A stretch of DNA of 64,000 bases, from NCBI GenBank assembly GCA_003248075.1, contig QJYK01000276.1, forward strand, positions 62,001 through 126,000, given 5' to 3'. The translations under genes were made by a program, and so were the position numbers. The DNA comes from Gemmatimonadota bacterium. Its GTDB lineage: Bacteria > Gemmatimonadota > Gemmatimonadetes > Longimicrobiales > Gaopeijiaceae. Positions 25,332 to 31,943 of the stretch are shown piece after piece. Numbering within the stretch: position 1 is the first letter of the stretch; each line of letters begins with the position of its first letter. A model generated the notes under the pieces. It ran no database searches and was not told the DNA's origin. It was given only the letters and a program-made list of their open reading frames with translations.

Positions 25332-26657
25332 TCAGCCGCCCTCGTCGGAATCCTGCTCCTGGGCCGCTGCCGCATGGCGGAGCGCCTCGCGTTCGGCCTT
25401 GCGCTGGTCCCCCGCGGCCAGCGCCTCCTCCACACGCGGCGAGATCTCCCCGGCGCGGCGGAGCAGCTGGACGGTAAGGAAGGGGCCGACGAGCTCGGAA
25501 ACCATCACGCCCAGGACGATGACCGTGTAAAGGGTCGCCTCGCCCCCAACGCCGCGCACCTGGAGGCCCGGATACATGAGCACGCCCGACACCGCCATCG
25601 CGATCGAGATGCCGCCCTGGGGAATGAGGCCGAGTCCCAGCCGGCGTGGGACCGCGAACCCCAGCGGCACCACGGAGACCAGGGCCGCCGCCGCGGCGGA
25701 CTTCGATATCGCCCTGAGGAGCGCGTACGCGACCGCCAGCAGGGCGACCCACGCTCCGGGAAGCCTCAGGAGCGCGCCCGCCAGCAGGAGGAAGGTGAGG
25801 TACACCGGCTTTTCCCACCGTTGCATGAGCGCGAAGACCCTGAGCCGCTCTCGCCCGAGGTTGGCCACCGTCGCGCCCATGGCGACCGCGACGAACAACG
25901 GCGACAGGCCCCACTGGAGCGCCCCGCCCGCGGCGAAGGCGCAGCTTCCCAGGATGTAGAGCACCAGCTCCTCGGCCGCGGCACGTCGCCCGGCGAGCCA
26001 TACGAACAGGACCCCCAGAAGCGCTCCCAGGCCGGCGGCGACGGCCGGGAGCACGAGCTGCTCCCACCCTCCCTGCGTCCAGGCGGCCCCGGACGGGCGG
26101 TAGAGGGAATAGATCACCTGGAGTGCGACGATCCCCACCCCGGCGTCGAGGCTTCCGATGAAGAACAGCAGGTCTCGAACACGGCCGCGCACGATGAAGT
26201 TCGACGACACCATCGCGATTCCGGCGGGCGTCGTGACGCAGGCGGTCGCCGCCGCGCCGAGCAGGAGCAGCATGGGCACGTCGGCCTGTCTGCCAACCAG
26301 GCGCAACACGACCACGGCGCCGCCGAGGAACAGCGCGAACGACAGCGCCGCTTGACCCATTCCGATCACGTGGAAGCGGAACGGGAACACCGTCAGGCTG
26401 GCGCGATCCAGCTGAAGTCCGAAATGGAACCCGACCCACCCGAGACCGAGCGCCAGGAGCGGCGACAGCTGCTGGGTGGCCTCGGCCGTGAGCAAGCCCA
26501 GTCCCGAAGGCCCGAGCAACAGGCCCAGAAGCAGGAAATGGGAGCCGGTCCGAAACAGGAGCCTCGGCCCCTGGGGGACGCGTTCGGTGGAGAACGAGAA
26601 GCGGGCGCCCGCGAGGGCCACGAGGATCAGAACGAGAGTGCCGACCAGGGGGTCCAC
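25332..26657 (-). CDS. CPA2-type cation:proton antiporter
   Basis: This 441-aa integral membrane protein has about 12 hydrophobic helices and reads as a monovalent cation:proton antiporter of the CPA2 (KefB/NapA-like) group. Family-like features are the N-terminal GSHFLLLGLLLGPSGLGLL, the discontinuous-helix region TACVTTPAGIAMVSS, and LDAGVGIVALQVIY with the acidic residue expected in the ion-binding helix. No KTN/RCK nucleotide-binding domain follows; the C-terminus is a short charged tail. Start is GTG 26657. It lies 12 bases after a PII-like gene and downstream of an EIIA gene, so regulation by those proteins is the obvious hypothesis. Whether it carries Na+ or K+ is unknown. Confidence 0.75.
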   Translation of the reverse strand: MDPLVGTLVLILVALAGARFSFSTERVPQGPRLLFRTGSHFLLLGLLLGPSGLGLLTAEATQQLSPLLALGLGWVGFHFGLQLDRASLTVFPFRFHVIGMGQAALSFALFLGGAVVVLRLVGRQADVPMLLLLGAAATACVTTPAGIAMVSSNFIVRGRVRDLLFFIGSLDAGVGIVALQVIYSLYRPSGAAWTQGGWEQLVLPAVAAGLGALLGVLFVWLAGRRAAAEELVLYILGSCAFAAGGALQWGLSPLFVAVAMGATVANLGRERLRVFALMQRWEKPVYLTFLLLAGALLRLPGAWVALLAVAYALLRAISKSAAAAALVSVVPLGFAVPRRLGLGLIPQGGISIAMAVSGVLMYPGLQVRGVGGEATLYTVIVLGVMVSELVGPFLTVQLLRRAGEISPRVEEALAAGDQRKAEREALRHAAAAQEQDSDEGG

Positions 26658-26669
26658 GTCAGCGACCTG

Positions 26670-27044
26670 CTAGATCGGGTTTGCCTCGTCGCCCAGCTCG
26701 GGCGCGAGCCCGATCACCCGATCGACCGGGAGGACGAACGCGATGCCCGTGGCGGGGGCGGTGAAGTTCCCGCATACCTCCTGTAGGACCGCGATGGCGT
26801 CGTCCAGCCGGTCCTCGGGCAGGACGCTGAAGATCATGCGGTTCTGTGGGCGCGACCCCGTGATCAGCGTCTGGAGCCCCGCGAAGATCGGGATGTCGTG
26901 GGACAGCAAGCGGCCCATGCCCTCACTGCTGAGGATCGTCGCACCGGTCACGCCCATCTCGAGAAACCCCGAGAGGATCTCGTCCAGCTTCTCCGGGTCG
27001 TTGATGACGGCCACGAGAAGCCGCGTGGCTGCGGGGGTCGTCAT
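26670..27044 (-). CDS. PII-like small signalling protein
   Basis: The 124-aa protein has the ferredoxin-like alternation of PII-type regulators: an N-terminal strand LLVAVINDPEKLDEILSGFL, then MGVTGATILSSEGMG and a variable loop. MIFSVLPEDRLDDAIAVLQE and GIAFVLPVDRVIGL follow. The canonical GlnB T-loop Tyr51 context and the GDGKIF motif are missing, so it is a divergent PII-like protein, not GlnB/GlnK. Such proteins usually sense nucleotides and bind a transporter encoded next to them, here the CPA2 antiporter 12 bases downstream. Its start overlaps the EIIA stop by four bases. Confidence 0.65.
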   Translation of the reverse strand: MTTPAATRLLVAVINDPEKLDEILSGFLEMGVTGATILSSEGMGRLLSHDIPIFAGLQTLITGSRPQNRMIFSVLPEDRLDDAIAVLQEVCGNFTAPATGIAFVLPVDRVIGLAPELGDEANPI

Positions 27045-27505
27045 ACGTGCTGATCGTCGATCCGTTGAATGATCTCGACGACGGACGCGCCCGTCTCCGC
27101 CTCGCCGAGCTCCTCCATGAAGCCCTCGTGCCGAACGAGTCGACAGATCCGGGCCAGCAGCTTGACGTGCTCGCGCTCCCGCCCCGGGGGAGAGAGCAAT
27201 ACGAAAAAGACGCGGACCGGCTCCTGCTCCGCGGACCCGAACTCGATCGGCTCGCCCCCTGCACGCGCGACCCCGATGACGGGCGCATCGAGCCCCGGCA
27301 CGGTCGCGTGCGGGATCGCCAGGCCGGAGCCCATCACGGTCGGGTGGAGCCGCTCCCGCTCCAGGAGCTTCTCCTCGATCGCGGACACAGGTCCGATCCC
27401 GGCGCGGCTCGCGCCCTCAGAGAGCTCCCGCACGACGCCCTCCACGTCGCGCGCCCCGAGGCCCAGAAGCACGAAATCCTCTCTCAGGAACGCTCCGAGT
27501 CGCAT
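27041..27505 (-). CDS. PTS EIIA-like (PtsN/fructose type) regulatory protein
   Basis: A 154-aa single EIIA domain of the fructose/mannitol/nitrogen type. The phosphorylatable histidine is His66 in GSGLAIPHATVPG. The preceding LLERERLHPTVMG and the following FGSAEQEPVRVFFVLLSPPG and HVKLLARICRLVR match the family. No EIIB or EIIC is encoded here, so the role is regulatory, like PtsN, which controls K+ homeostasis in enterobacteria. ATG 27505 is chosen because the fold starts there; the open frame extends 60 residues upstream, through the promoter. It leads the operon EIIA-PII-like-antiporter. Confidence 0.85.
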   Translation of the reverse strand: MRLGAFLREDFVLLGLGARDVEGVVRELSEGASRAGIGPVSAIEEKLLERERLHPTVMGSGLAIPHATVPGLDAPVIGVARAGGEPIEFGSAEQEPVRVFFVLLSPPGREREHVKLLARICRLVRHEGFMEELGEAETGASVVEIIQRIDDQHV

Positions 27506-27548
27506 GGGGTCCGGGGGAGGTGAGGGAGTGCCGACCGGCCGAGTGGCG

Positions 27549-27577
27549 AAGCTAGACCTGCCCGCGGGGGGCTGCAA
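27549..27577 (-). promoter_or_regulatory. Predicted promoter of the EIIA-PII-antiporter operon
   Basis: On the minus strand TTGCAG (27572-27577), a 17-base spacer and TAGCTT (27549-27554) form a sigma70-like promoter. Transcription would start near 27542, about 37 bases before the EIIA ATG. The 173-base gap to murA therefore holds this promoter; I see no comparably good plus-strand promoter there. Confidence 0.5.
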
Positions 27578-27678
27578 GCGCCGCATGCCCCGGCACGCAA
27601 TCTGCATACCTTTGACCCTGGTCCACGGCCGCCGGATCGAGGTGGCCCGTGGCGGGTTCCCACCCCCAGGGAGGCGCC

Positions 27679-29073
27679 ATGGCACGGTTGTCCGCCGCGA
27701 GGGGCCCGGGGTATGTTCCGGGCACCGAGGTCGAGCCCGTGGCGGAGTCGTCCGGGAGCCCGGCCAGCCTCCGCGTCACTCCCGGTGCGAAACGAATGGC
27801 GACCTTCCTCGTCGAGGGCGGGCACAGGCTCTCGGGGCGTGTGCGTCCTGCCGGAAACAAGAACGCCGCTCTGCCCTGTCTGGCAGCGACCATCCTCGCC
27901 GACGCGCCCGTGGTGCTCGAGAACGTCCCTCGCATCCGAGACGTCGAGACCTTCCTCGAGATCGTCGCGTCGCTGGGGGCCGTCGTCACCTGGACTGATC
28001 GAAACGTGGTGTCGGTGGACCCGCGCGGAATCGTGGGCGACACCATCGATCGCGCGCTCGCCGAGCGAATCCGTGCCTCGCTGCTCCTCGCCGGACCGCT
28101 TCTCGCCCGCTTCGGCCACGTGGCCCTCCCGCCACCGGGTGGGGACGTCATCGGCCGTCGTCGCATGGACACCCACTTCATCGCGTTCGAGGCGTTGGGT
28201 GCCCATGTCTCGCTCAACGGAGGCTTCACGATCGAGGCGGTGCGACTGCGCGGGACCGACATGTTCCTGGACGAACCCTCGGTCACGGCCTCGGAGAACG
28301 CGATCATGGCGTCCGTGCTCGCGGAGGGGCACACCCGGATCCGGAACGCCGCGGCCGAGCCGCACGTCCAGGATCTTTGCCACATGCTCGTCTCCATGGG
28401 GGCCCGCATCGGGGGCATCGGGACGCACACGTTGGAGATCGATGGCGTCAAGTCCTTGTCCGGTACGCGCTTCCGTGTCGGCGCAGACCATATCGAGACA
28501 GGCTCGTTCATCGGATTGGCGGCGGTCACCGGAAGCCGAGTCGTCATCGAGCGGGCCCCGTTCGAGCACCTCGACTCGACGCTCCTGGGCTTCCGGAGGC
28601 TCGGGGTGTCCACCACGCGAGAGGGCGACGATCTTGTCGTGCACGGGGACGCCGAGCACGTGATCCGGCAGGACGCCTTCGGACATGTGCCGAAGATCGA
28701 CGACGGACCCTGGCCGGCTTTTCCCGCCGACCTGACTTCGATCGCGCTGGTCACCGCCACCCAGTGTAGGGGAACGGTACTGATCCACGAGAAGATGTTC
28801 GAGTCGCGCATGTACTTCACCGACAAGCTGGTCGGGCTCGGAGCCTCCATAATCCTCTGTGATCCCCACCGGGCGGTCGTCGTCGGACCCAGCCCGCTCA
28901 CCGGGGGCGTCCTGGAGAGCCCCGACATCCGAGCGGGCATGGCCCTGTTGATCGCCGCGCTCGGGGCAGAAGGCACGAGTCGCATCGGCAACATCGGTCA
29001 GATCGAGCGCGGCTACGAGCGCATCGACGAGCGTCTGCGTGGGTTGGGCGCACGCCTGGAGCGCACGGATTGA
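27679..29073 (+). CDS. murA: UDP-GlcNAc 1-carboxyvinyltransferase with Cys-to-Asp active site
   Basis: MurA transfers enolpyruvate from PEP to UDP-GlcNAc, the first committed peptidoglycan step. The EPSP-synthase-like fold is clear: AGNKNAALPCLAATILAD, RASLLLAGPLLARFG, PAFPADLTS (base Asp), FESRMYFTDKLVGLGA and IERGYERIDERLRGLGA at the end. The catalytic loop reads PPGGDVIGRRRMD, so the residue equivalent to E. coli Cys115 is Asp (codon 28144-28146). ATG 27679 has GGGAGG four bases upstream and gives 464 aa with a ~39-residue extension; ATG 27796 (MATFLVEGG) would give the usual ~425 aa but lacks an SD. It is transcribed away from the EIIA operon. Confidence 0.93.
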   Translation: MARLSAARGPGYVPGTEVEPVAESSGSPASLRVTPGAKRMATFLVEGGHRLSGRVRPAGNKNAALPCLAATILADAPVVLENVPRIRDVETFLEIVASLGAVVTWTDRNVVSVDPRGIVGDTIDRALAERIRASLLLAGPLLARFGHVALPPPGGDVIGRRRMDTHFIAFEALGAHVSLNGGFTIEAVRLRGTDMFLDEPSVTASENAIMASVLAEGHTRIRNAAAEPHVQDLCHMLVSMGARIGGIGTHTLEIDGVKSLSGTRFRVGADHIETGSFIGLAAVTGSRVVIERAPFEHLDSTLLGFRRLGVSTTREGDDLVVHGDAEHVIRQDAFGHVPKIDDGPWPAFPADLTSIALVTATQCRGTVLIHEKMFESRMYFTDKLVGLGASIILCDPHRAVVVGPSPLTGGVLESPDIRAGMALLIAALGAEGTSRIGNIGQIERGYERIDERLRGLGARLERTD

Positions 29074-29100
29074 ACCTTCGCCGCTCCGCGTGCGTAGAGT
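29070..29100 (+). promoter_or_regulatory. Weak candidate promoter for the UbiK-like gene
   Basis: TTGAAC (29070-29075, overlapping the murA stop) and TAGAGT (29095-29100) are separated by 19 bases, longer than ideal. It would give the small downstream gene its own transcript with a ~40-base leader. Low confidence. Confidence 0.25.
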
Positions 29101-29145
29101 CCCTGGGCGAGGGATAAGAGCGACCGAAACCAACGAGGACCCGAG

Positions 29146-29499
29146 ATGACCGACGAGAAGAAATCTGCGCGCGCCAAGGTCTCCGACGGTATCAAGCAGG
29201 GGATCGGCGTCCTGTCCGCGTTCAAGGACGCCCTCGAGGAGACGATCAACGAGGCCCGCGAGCGGGGTGATCTTTCGGCGGATCGCGCCAAGTCGGTGAT
29301 GAAGAGCGCACTATCCCGCGCCCAGGAGGCGGCCGAGGGCGCCCGCGAGCGCCTCGATTTCGTCACGCAGAAGGAATTCGACACCCTTGCCGAGGCCGTG
29401 GAGAGCCTCGGCGAGCGCCTCTCGGCCCTGGAGGGGAGGTTCACGGGCGGCGGGGCAGCATCGGCTGACCCGACGGAGATGGAGGGCGCCGAGGACTGA
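29146..29499 (+). CDS. UbiK/BMFP-like small coiled-coil protein
   Basis: A 117-aa, highly charged, almost entirely helical protein. The C-terminal half (RERLDFVTQKEFDTLAEAVE, then SLGERLSALEGRF) resembles the BMFP domain of UbiK/YqiC, which forms trimeric coiled coils, binds lipids and assists ubiquinone biosynthesis in proteobacteria. The N-terminal half is an amphipathic helix rich in Lys, Glu and Ala and could equally suggest a phasin-like protein. GAGGACC lies about six bases before ATG 29146. A hairpin at 29521-29550 may end its transcript. Assignment is moderate. Confidence 0.55.
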   Translation: MTDEKKSARAKVSDGIKQGIGVLSAFKDALEETINEARERGDLSADRAKSVMKSALSRAQEAAEGARERLDFVTQKEFDTLAEAVESLGERLSALEGRFTGGGAASADPTEMEGAED

Positions 29500-29520
29500 T
29501 CCGGGGGGGACCGCGGCTCA

Positions 29521-29550
29521 CGGACCCCGGGTGCCCCGGGCGGAGGTCCG
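29521..29550 (+). terminator. Two-tier GC hairpin downstream of the UbiK-like gene
   Basis: Outer stem CGGACC/GGTCCG (29521-29526 with 29545-29550) encloses an inner CCGGG/CCCGG stem (29527-29531 with 29535-29539) and a three-base loop. It sits between the UbiK-like stop and the rimP promoter, where a terminator is expected. No T-run follows, so it would be a U-less terminator. Confidence 0.4.
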
Positions 29551-29560
29551 GCGTCGTCCC

Positions 29561-29589
29561 TTGAGGGTCGGCGGGGCCTCCTCTATATT
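29561..29589 (+). promoter_or_regulatory. Promoter of the rimP-nusA-infB operon
   Basis: TTGAGG (29561-29566), a 17-base spacer and TATATT (29584-29589) make one of the best sigma70-like promoters in the window. TATATT is striking in this GC-rich setting. Transcription would begin near 29596, just before the structured rimP leader. Confidence 0.65.
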
Positions 29590-29595
29590 GCGGGA

Positions 29596-29660
29596 CCGGC
29601 AGAGCCCCTGTCAGGGGCGTAATGCGAAGTGGGGGAGTTGGTGGCCCCCGCTTTTTTATT
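29596..29660 (+). promoter_or_regulatory. rimP-type leader with attenuator hairpin
   Basis: The leader contains a tight hairpin (GCCCCT/AGGGGC, 29604-29609 with 29613-29618). A second, terminator-like stem follows: 29627-29635 pairs with 29645-29653, giving nine pairs including one G-U, then TTTTTT (29652-29657). This two-hairpin layout, with a run like GTGGGGG...CCCCCGC and TTTTTTATT before rimP, resembles the widespread rimP leader motif. The probable role is premature termination controlled by NusA, whose gene lies next in the operon. The start codon of rimP is placed after it. Confidence 0.6.
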
Positions 29661-29691
29661 CGGTATGGTCGATGTTCGACGGGAGCGCCGT

Positions 29692-30180
29692 ATGAAGCCG
29701 ATCCCGGAGATCGAGAGCGGTCTGGAGAGCCGGATCGAGGCGTTGGGCTTCGAGCTGGTCGAGGTGCGGTGGCGCGGCAGCGCCCGCCGGCCCCTGCTCC
29801 AGGTCCGGATCGACCGACCCGACTCCGGCCCGGGGACGGGGGTGACGGTGGACGACTGCGCCGCCGTCAGCCGTGCCGTGGAGCCCTGGCTCGAAGGGCG
29901 CTCGGAGGTGCCGGAGCGGTACGTGCTCGAGGTCTCGAGCCCCGGGGTCGAACGCCCCTTGGTCCGGGACCGTGACTTCGAGCGGTTTCGAGGCGAGCGC
30001 ATCGCCCTGAAAGGGCACGACGTGCTGGCCGGGAGGTCCCGTCGGCTCGAAGGCGAGCTCCTGGGTCTGGAAGTGGGGAGTGGGTCGGCCGCGATCCGAA
30101 TCCGGCTGCCCGATGGTGACGAGGTGAGCGTTCCGCGGGATGTCGTCGCGGGTGCGAACCTCGTTTTCACGTGGAGGTGA
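29692..30180 (+). CDS. rimP: Ribosome maturation factor RimP
   Basis: RimP assists 30S assembly, especially S12 incorporation around the central pseudoknot. The 162-aa protein has the N-terminal domain with ALGFELVEVRWRGSARRPLL, RIDRPD and VTVDDCAAVSRAVEPWL. The signature YVLEVSSPGVERPLVRDRDF follows, then a C-terminal SH3-like domain. ATG 29692 is preferred: GGGAG lies six bases before it, whereas the in-frame starts at 29629 and 29665 fall inside or beside the attenuator hairpin. It precedes nusA by 12 bases in the standard order. Confidence 0.94.
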   Translation: MKPIPEIESGLESRIEALGFELVEVRWRGSARRPLLQVRIDRPDSGPGTGVTVDDCAAVSRAVEPWLEGRSEVPERYVLEVSSPGVERPLVRDRDFERFRGERIALKGHDVLAGRSRRLEGELLGLEVGSGSAAIRIRLPDGDEVSVPRDVVAGANLVFTWR

Positions 30181-30192
30181 GAGGAAACAACG

Positions 30193-31611
30193 ATGCCCAA
30201 CGCCGCACAGATCGTCGCGGCCTTCAGGGACGTGGCGATGACGAAAAGCCTGTCCCCGGAGGAGATGAACGAGCTCATCAAAGATGGGATCCTCGCGGGC
30301 CTCGCACGCATCTACGGCGCAAACGTCCAGGCGGAGATCACGATCGACGAGGACTCCGGGGAGTTCGACATCACCGTCCTCCGCCGCGTGGTTGAGGAGG
30401 TCGAGGATCCTGCCTGCGAGATCGCGCTGGAGGAAGCGCGTTGGGACGACGACACCTACGAGGTGGGTGACGTCATGGAGATCCCGGTCGACTTCACCGA
30501 GTTCGGTCGTAACGCCGTGATGGCCGTGAAGCAGCGGATCGTCCAGCGCGTACGGGAGAACGAACGCGACCGGATCCGGGACGAGTTCGCGGACCGCGTG
30601 GGAGAGCTCCTGTCCGGAGAGCTCCAACAGATCGAGCGCGGCAAGCTGGTGGTCATGTTGAATCGGGCTCGTGACGCGGAGGCGATCATCCCCTGGAAGG
30701 AGCAGAACCCCCGGGAGCGGTTTCGCCAGGGCGACCCCATCCGGGCGGTCCTGAAGAAGGTCGAGGAAACCCCCAAAGGGCCGAGGCTCATCCTCTCCAG
30801 GGCGGATCCCCTGTTCGTGTCGGCGCTGTTCAAGCTCGAGGTACCCGAGATCCACCAGGGCATCGTGGAGATCAAGGAGATCGCGCGAGAGGTGGGAGGT
30901 CGCACCAAGATCGCCGTTCACAGTCGAGACGACTCGATCGATCCGGTCGGCGCCTGCGTGGGTCTCAAGGGGTCCCGCGTTCAGGCGGTGGTGTCGGAGC
31001 TCGGTGGGGAGCGCATCGACATCGTGCCTTGGCATCCGGATACCGAGGTGTTCGCCCGCCGCGCTCTGGCCCCGGCCCGGGTGGCCAAGGTGCTCAGCGA
31101 CACTTCGCGGCAGGTGATCACCGCGATCGTGGACGAGGACCAGCTTTCCCTCGCGATCGGTCGGAACGGTCAGAACGTGCGGCTTGCGTCCCAGCTCATC
31201 GGCTGGCAGATCGATCTGTACGGATCGAGAGAGTGGCTGGAAAAGGGAGCCGATCTGTCGCTGTTCGGGGGTACGCCCGAGGAGCAGTACGAGACGGCCG
31301 ATTTCCCGCTCTCCGAGCTGGATCTGGACGCGTCCACACTGGCGGCCCTATCCCAGGCCGGGTATGATACCTTTCTTCAGATCATCGACCTGGAACGTGC
31401 GGATTTCCTGGGCATTTCGGGAATCGGAGAGAAGGAGGCCGACCGCCTTCTTCAGTTGATCGACGAGCTCACGGTGGTGGAAGGCGAGGCCCCCCAGTCG
31501 GAAGACGGAGGGACGCTCTTCCGGTTCCAGGGTGAGCCACCCTCGGAAGAGGCCTCCGCGACCGAGGAGGATGAGGGTGACGCAGGCCAGGACCAGGCCG
31601 ACGGCAGTTGA
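30193..31611 (+). CDS. nusA: Transcription termination/antitermination protein NusA
   Basis: NusA binds RNA polymerase and nascent RNA and modulates pausing, intrinsic termination and antitermination. The 472-aa protein has the N-terminal polymerase-binding domain (ITIDEDSGEFDITVLRRVVE) and an S1 domain around residues 130-200. KH1 (VGACVGLKGSRVQAVVSELG) and KH2 (LAIGRNGQNVRLASQL) follow. An acidic/helix-hairpin-helix region (LGISGIGEKEADRLLQL) and an acidic tail end the protein. ATG 30193 has GAGGAAA upstream. It may control its own operon through the leader at 29596-29660. Confidence 0.95.
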   Translation: MPNAAQIVAAFRDVAMTKSLSPEEMNELIKDGILAGLARIYGANVQAEITIDEDSGEFDITVLRRVVEEVEDPACEIALEEARWDDDTYEVGDVMEIPVDFTEFGRNAVMAVKQRIVQRVRENERDRIRDEFADRVGELLSGELQQIERGKLVVMLNRARDAEAIIPWKEQNPRERFRQGDPIRAVLKKVEETPKGPRLILSRADPLFVSALFKLEVPEIHQGIVEIKEIAREVGGRTKIAVHSRDDSIDPVGACVGLKGSRVQAVVSELGGERIDIVPWHPDTEVFARRALAPARVAKVLSDTSRQVITAIVDEDQLSLAIGRNGQNVRLASQLIGWQIDLYGSREWLEKGADLSLFGGTPEEQYETADFPLSELDLDASTLAALSQAGYDTFLQIIDLERADFLGISGIGEKEADRLLQLIDELTVVEGEAPQSEDGGTLFRFQGEPPSEEASATEEDEGDAGQDQADGS

Positions 31612-31936
31612 GGCGCTTCGCTTGCTCGGGATTGCGCGGAGGGCCGGTGCCGTCGTGTGGGGTACGGATGCCGCGAGGCGAGCCATCCGATCGGGCGAGG
31701 CTCGCTTGGTCTTGATGGCGGGGGACGCCTCGCAGGTCCAGTTGGAAAAGGTGAGAAGCGCGCTGGAGCATCGGCCGATCCCCCGGGGCACCCTGGGGGA
31801 TCGTGCCACGTTAGGCGCTGCGGTCGGCCGGGCACCGGTGTCGGTGGTCGCCGTCACCGCAGACTCGTTCGCCGGACCCGTGAGCGAGATGCTCGGGCTC
31901 GTCGAGCGAAGTGACGGGAACGGAGCGGAGGATTAG
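31577..31936 (+). CDS. L7Ae/L30e-fold ribosomal-type protein (YlxQ/RplGA-like)
   Basis: A 119-aa RNA-binding protein of the L7Ae family, usually encoded between nusA and infB. Conserved segments are ALRLLGIARRAGAVVWGTDA, RSGEARLVLMAGDASQ and the RAPVSVVAVTADSFA stretch that ends the fold. GTG 31577 is preferred because GAGGAGG lies six bases before it; ATG 31571 is too close to that SD. The gene overlaps the nusA C-terminus by 35 bases in another frame. In Firmicutes YlxQ binds kink-turn RNA; the role here is inferred. Confidence 0.8.
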   Translation: MTQARTRPTAVEALRLLGIARRAGAVVWGTDAARRAIRSGEARLVLMAGDASQVQLEKVRSALEHRPIPRGTLGDRATLGAAVGRAPVSVVAVTADSFAGPVSEMLGLVERSDGNGAED

Positions 31937-31943
31937 CCGAAGC

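Noticed and set aside
24942-26786. 614-residue plus-strand open frame
   Set aside because: It is antisense to the antiporter and DUF948-like genes, and its Glu/Arg/Gln-rich sequence looks like a reverse-complement shadow of membrane helices.
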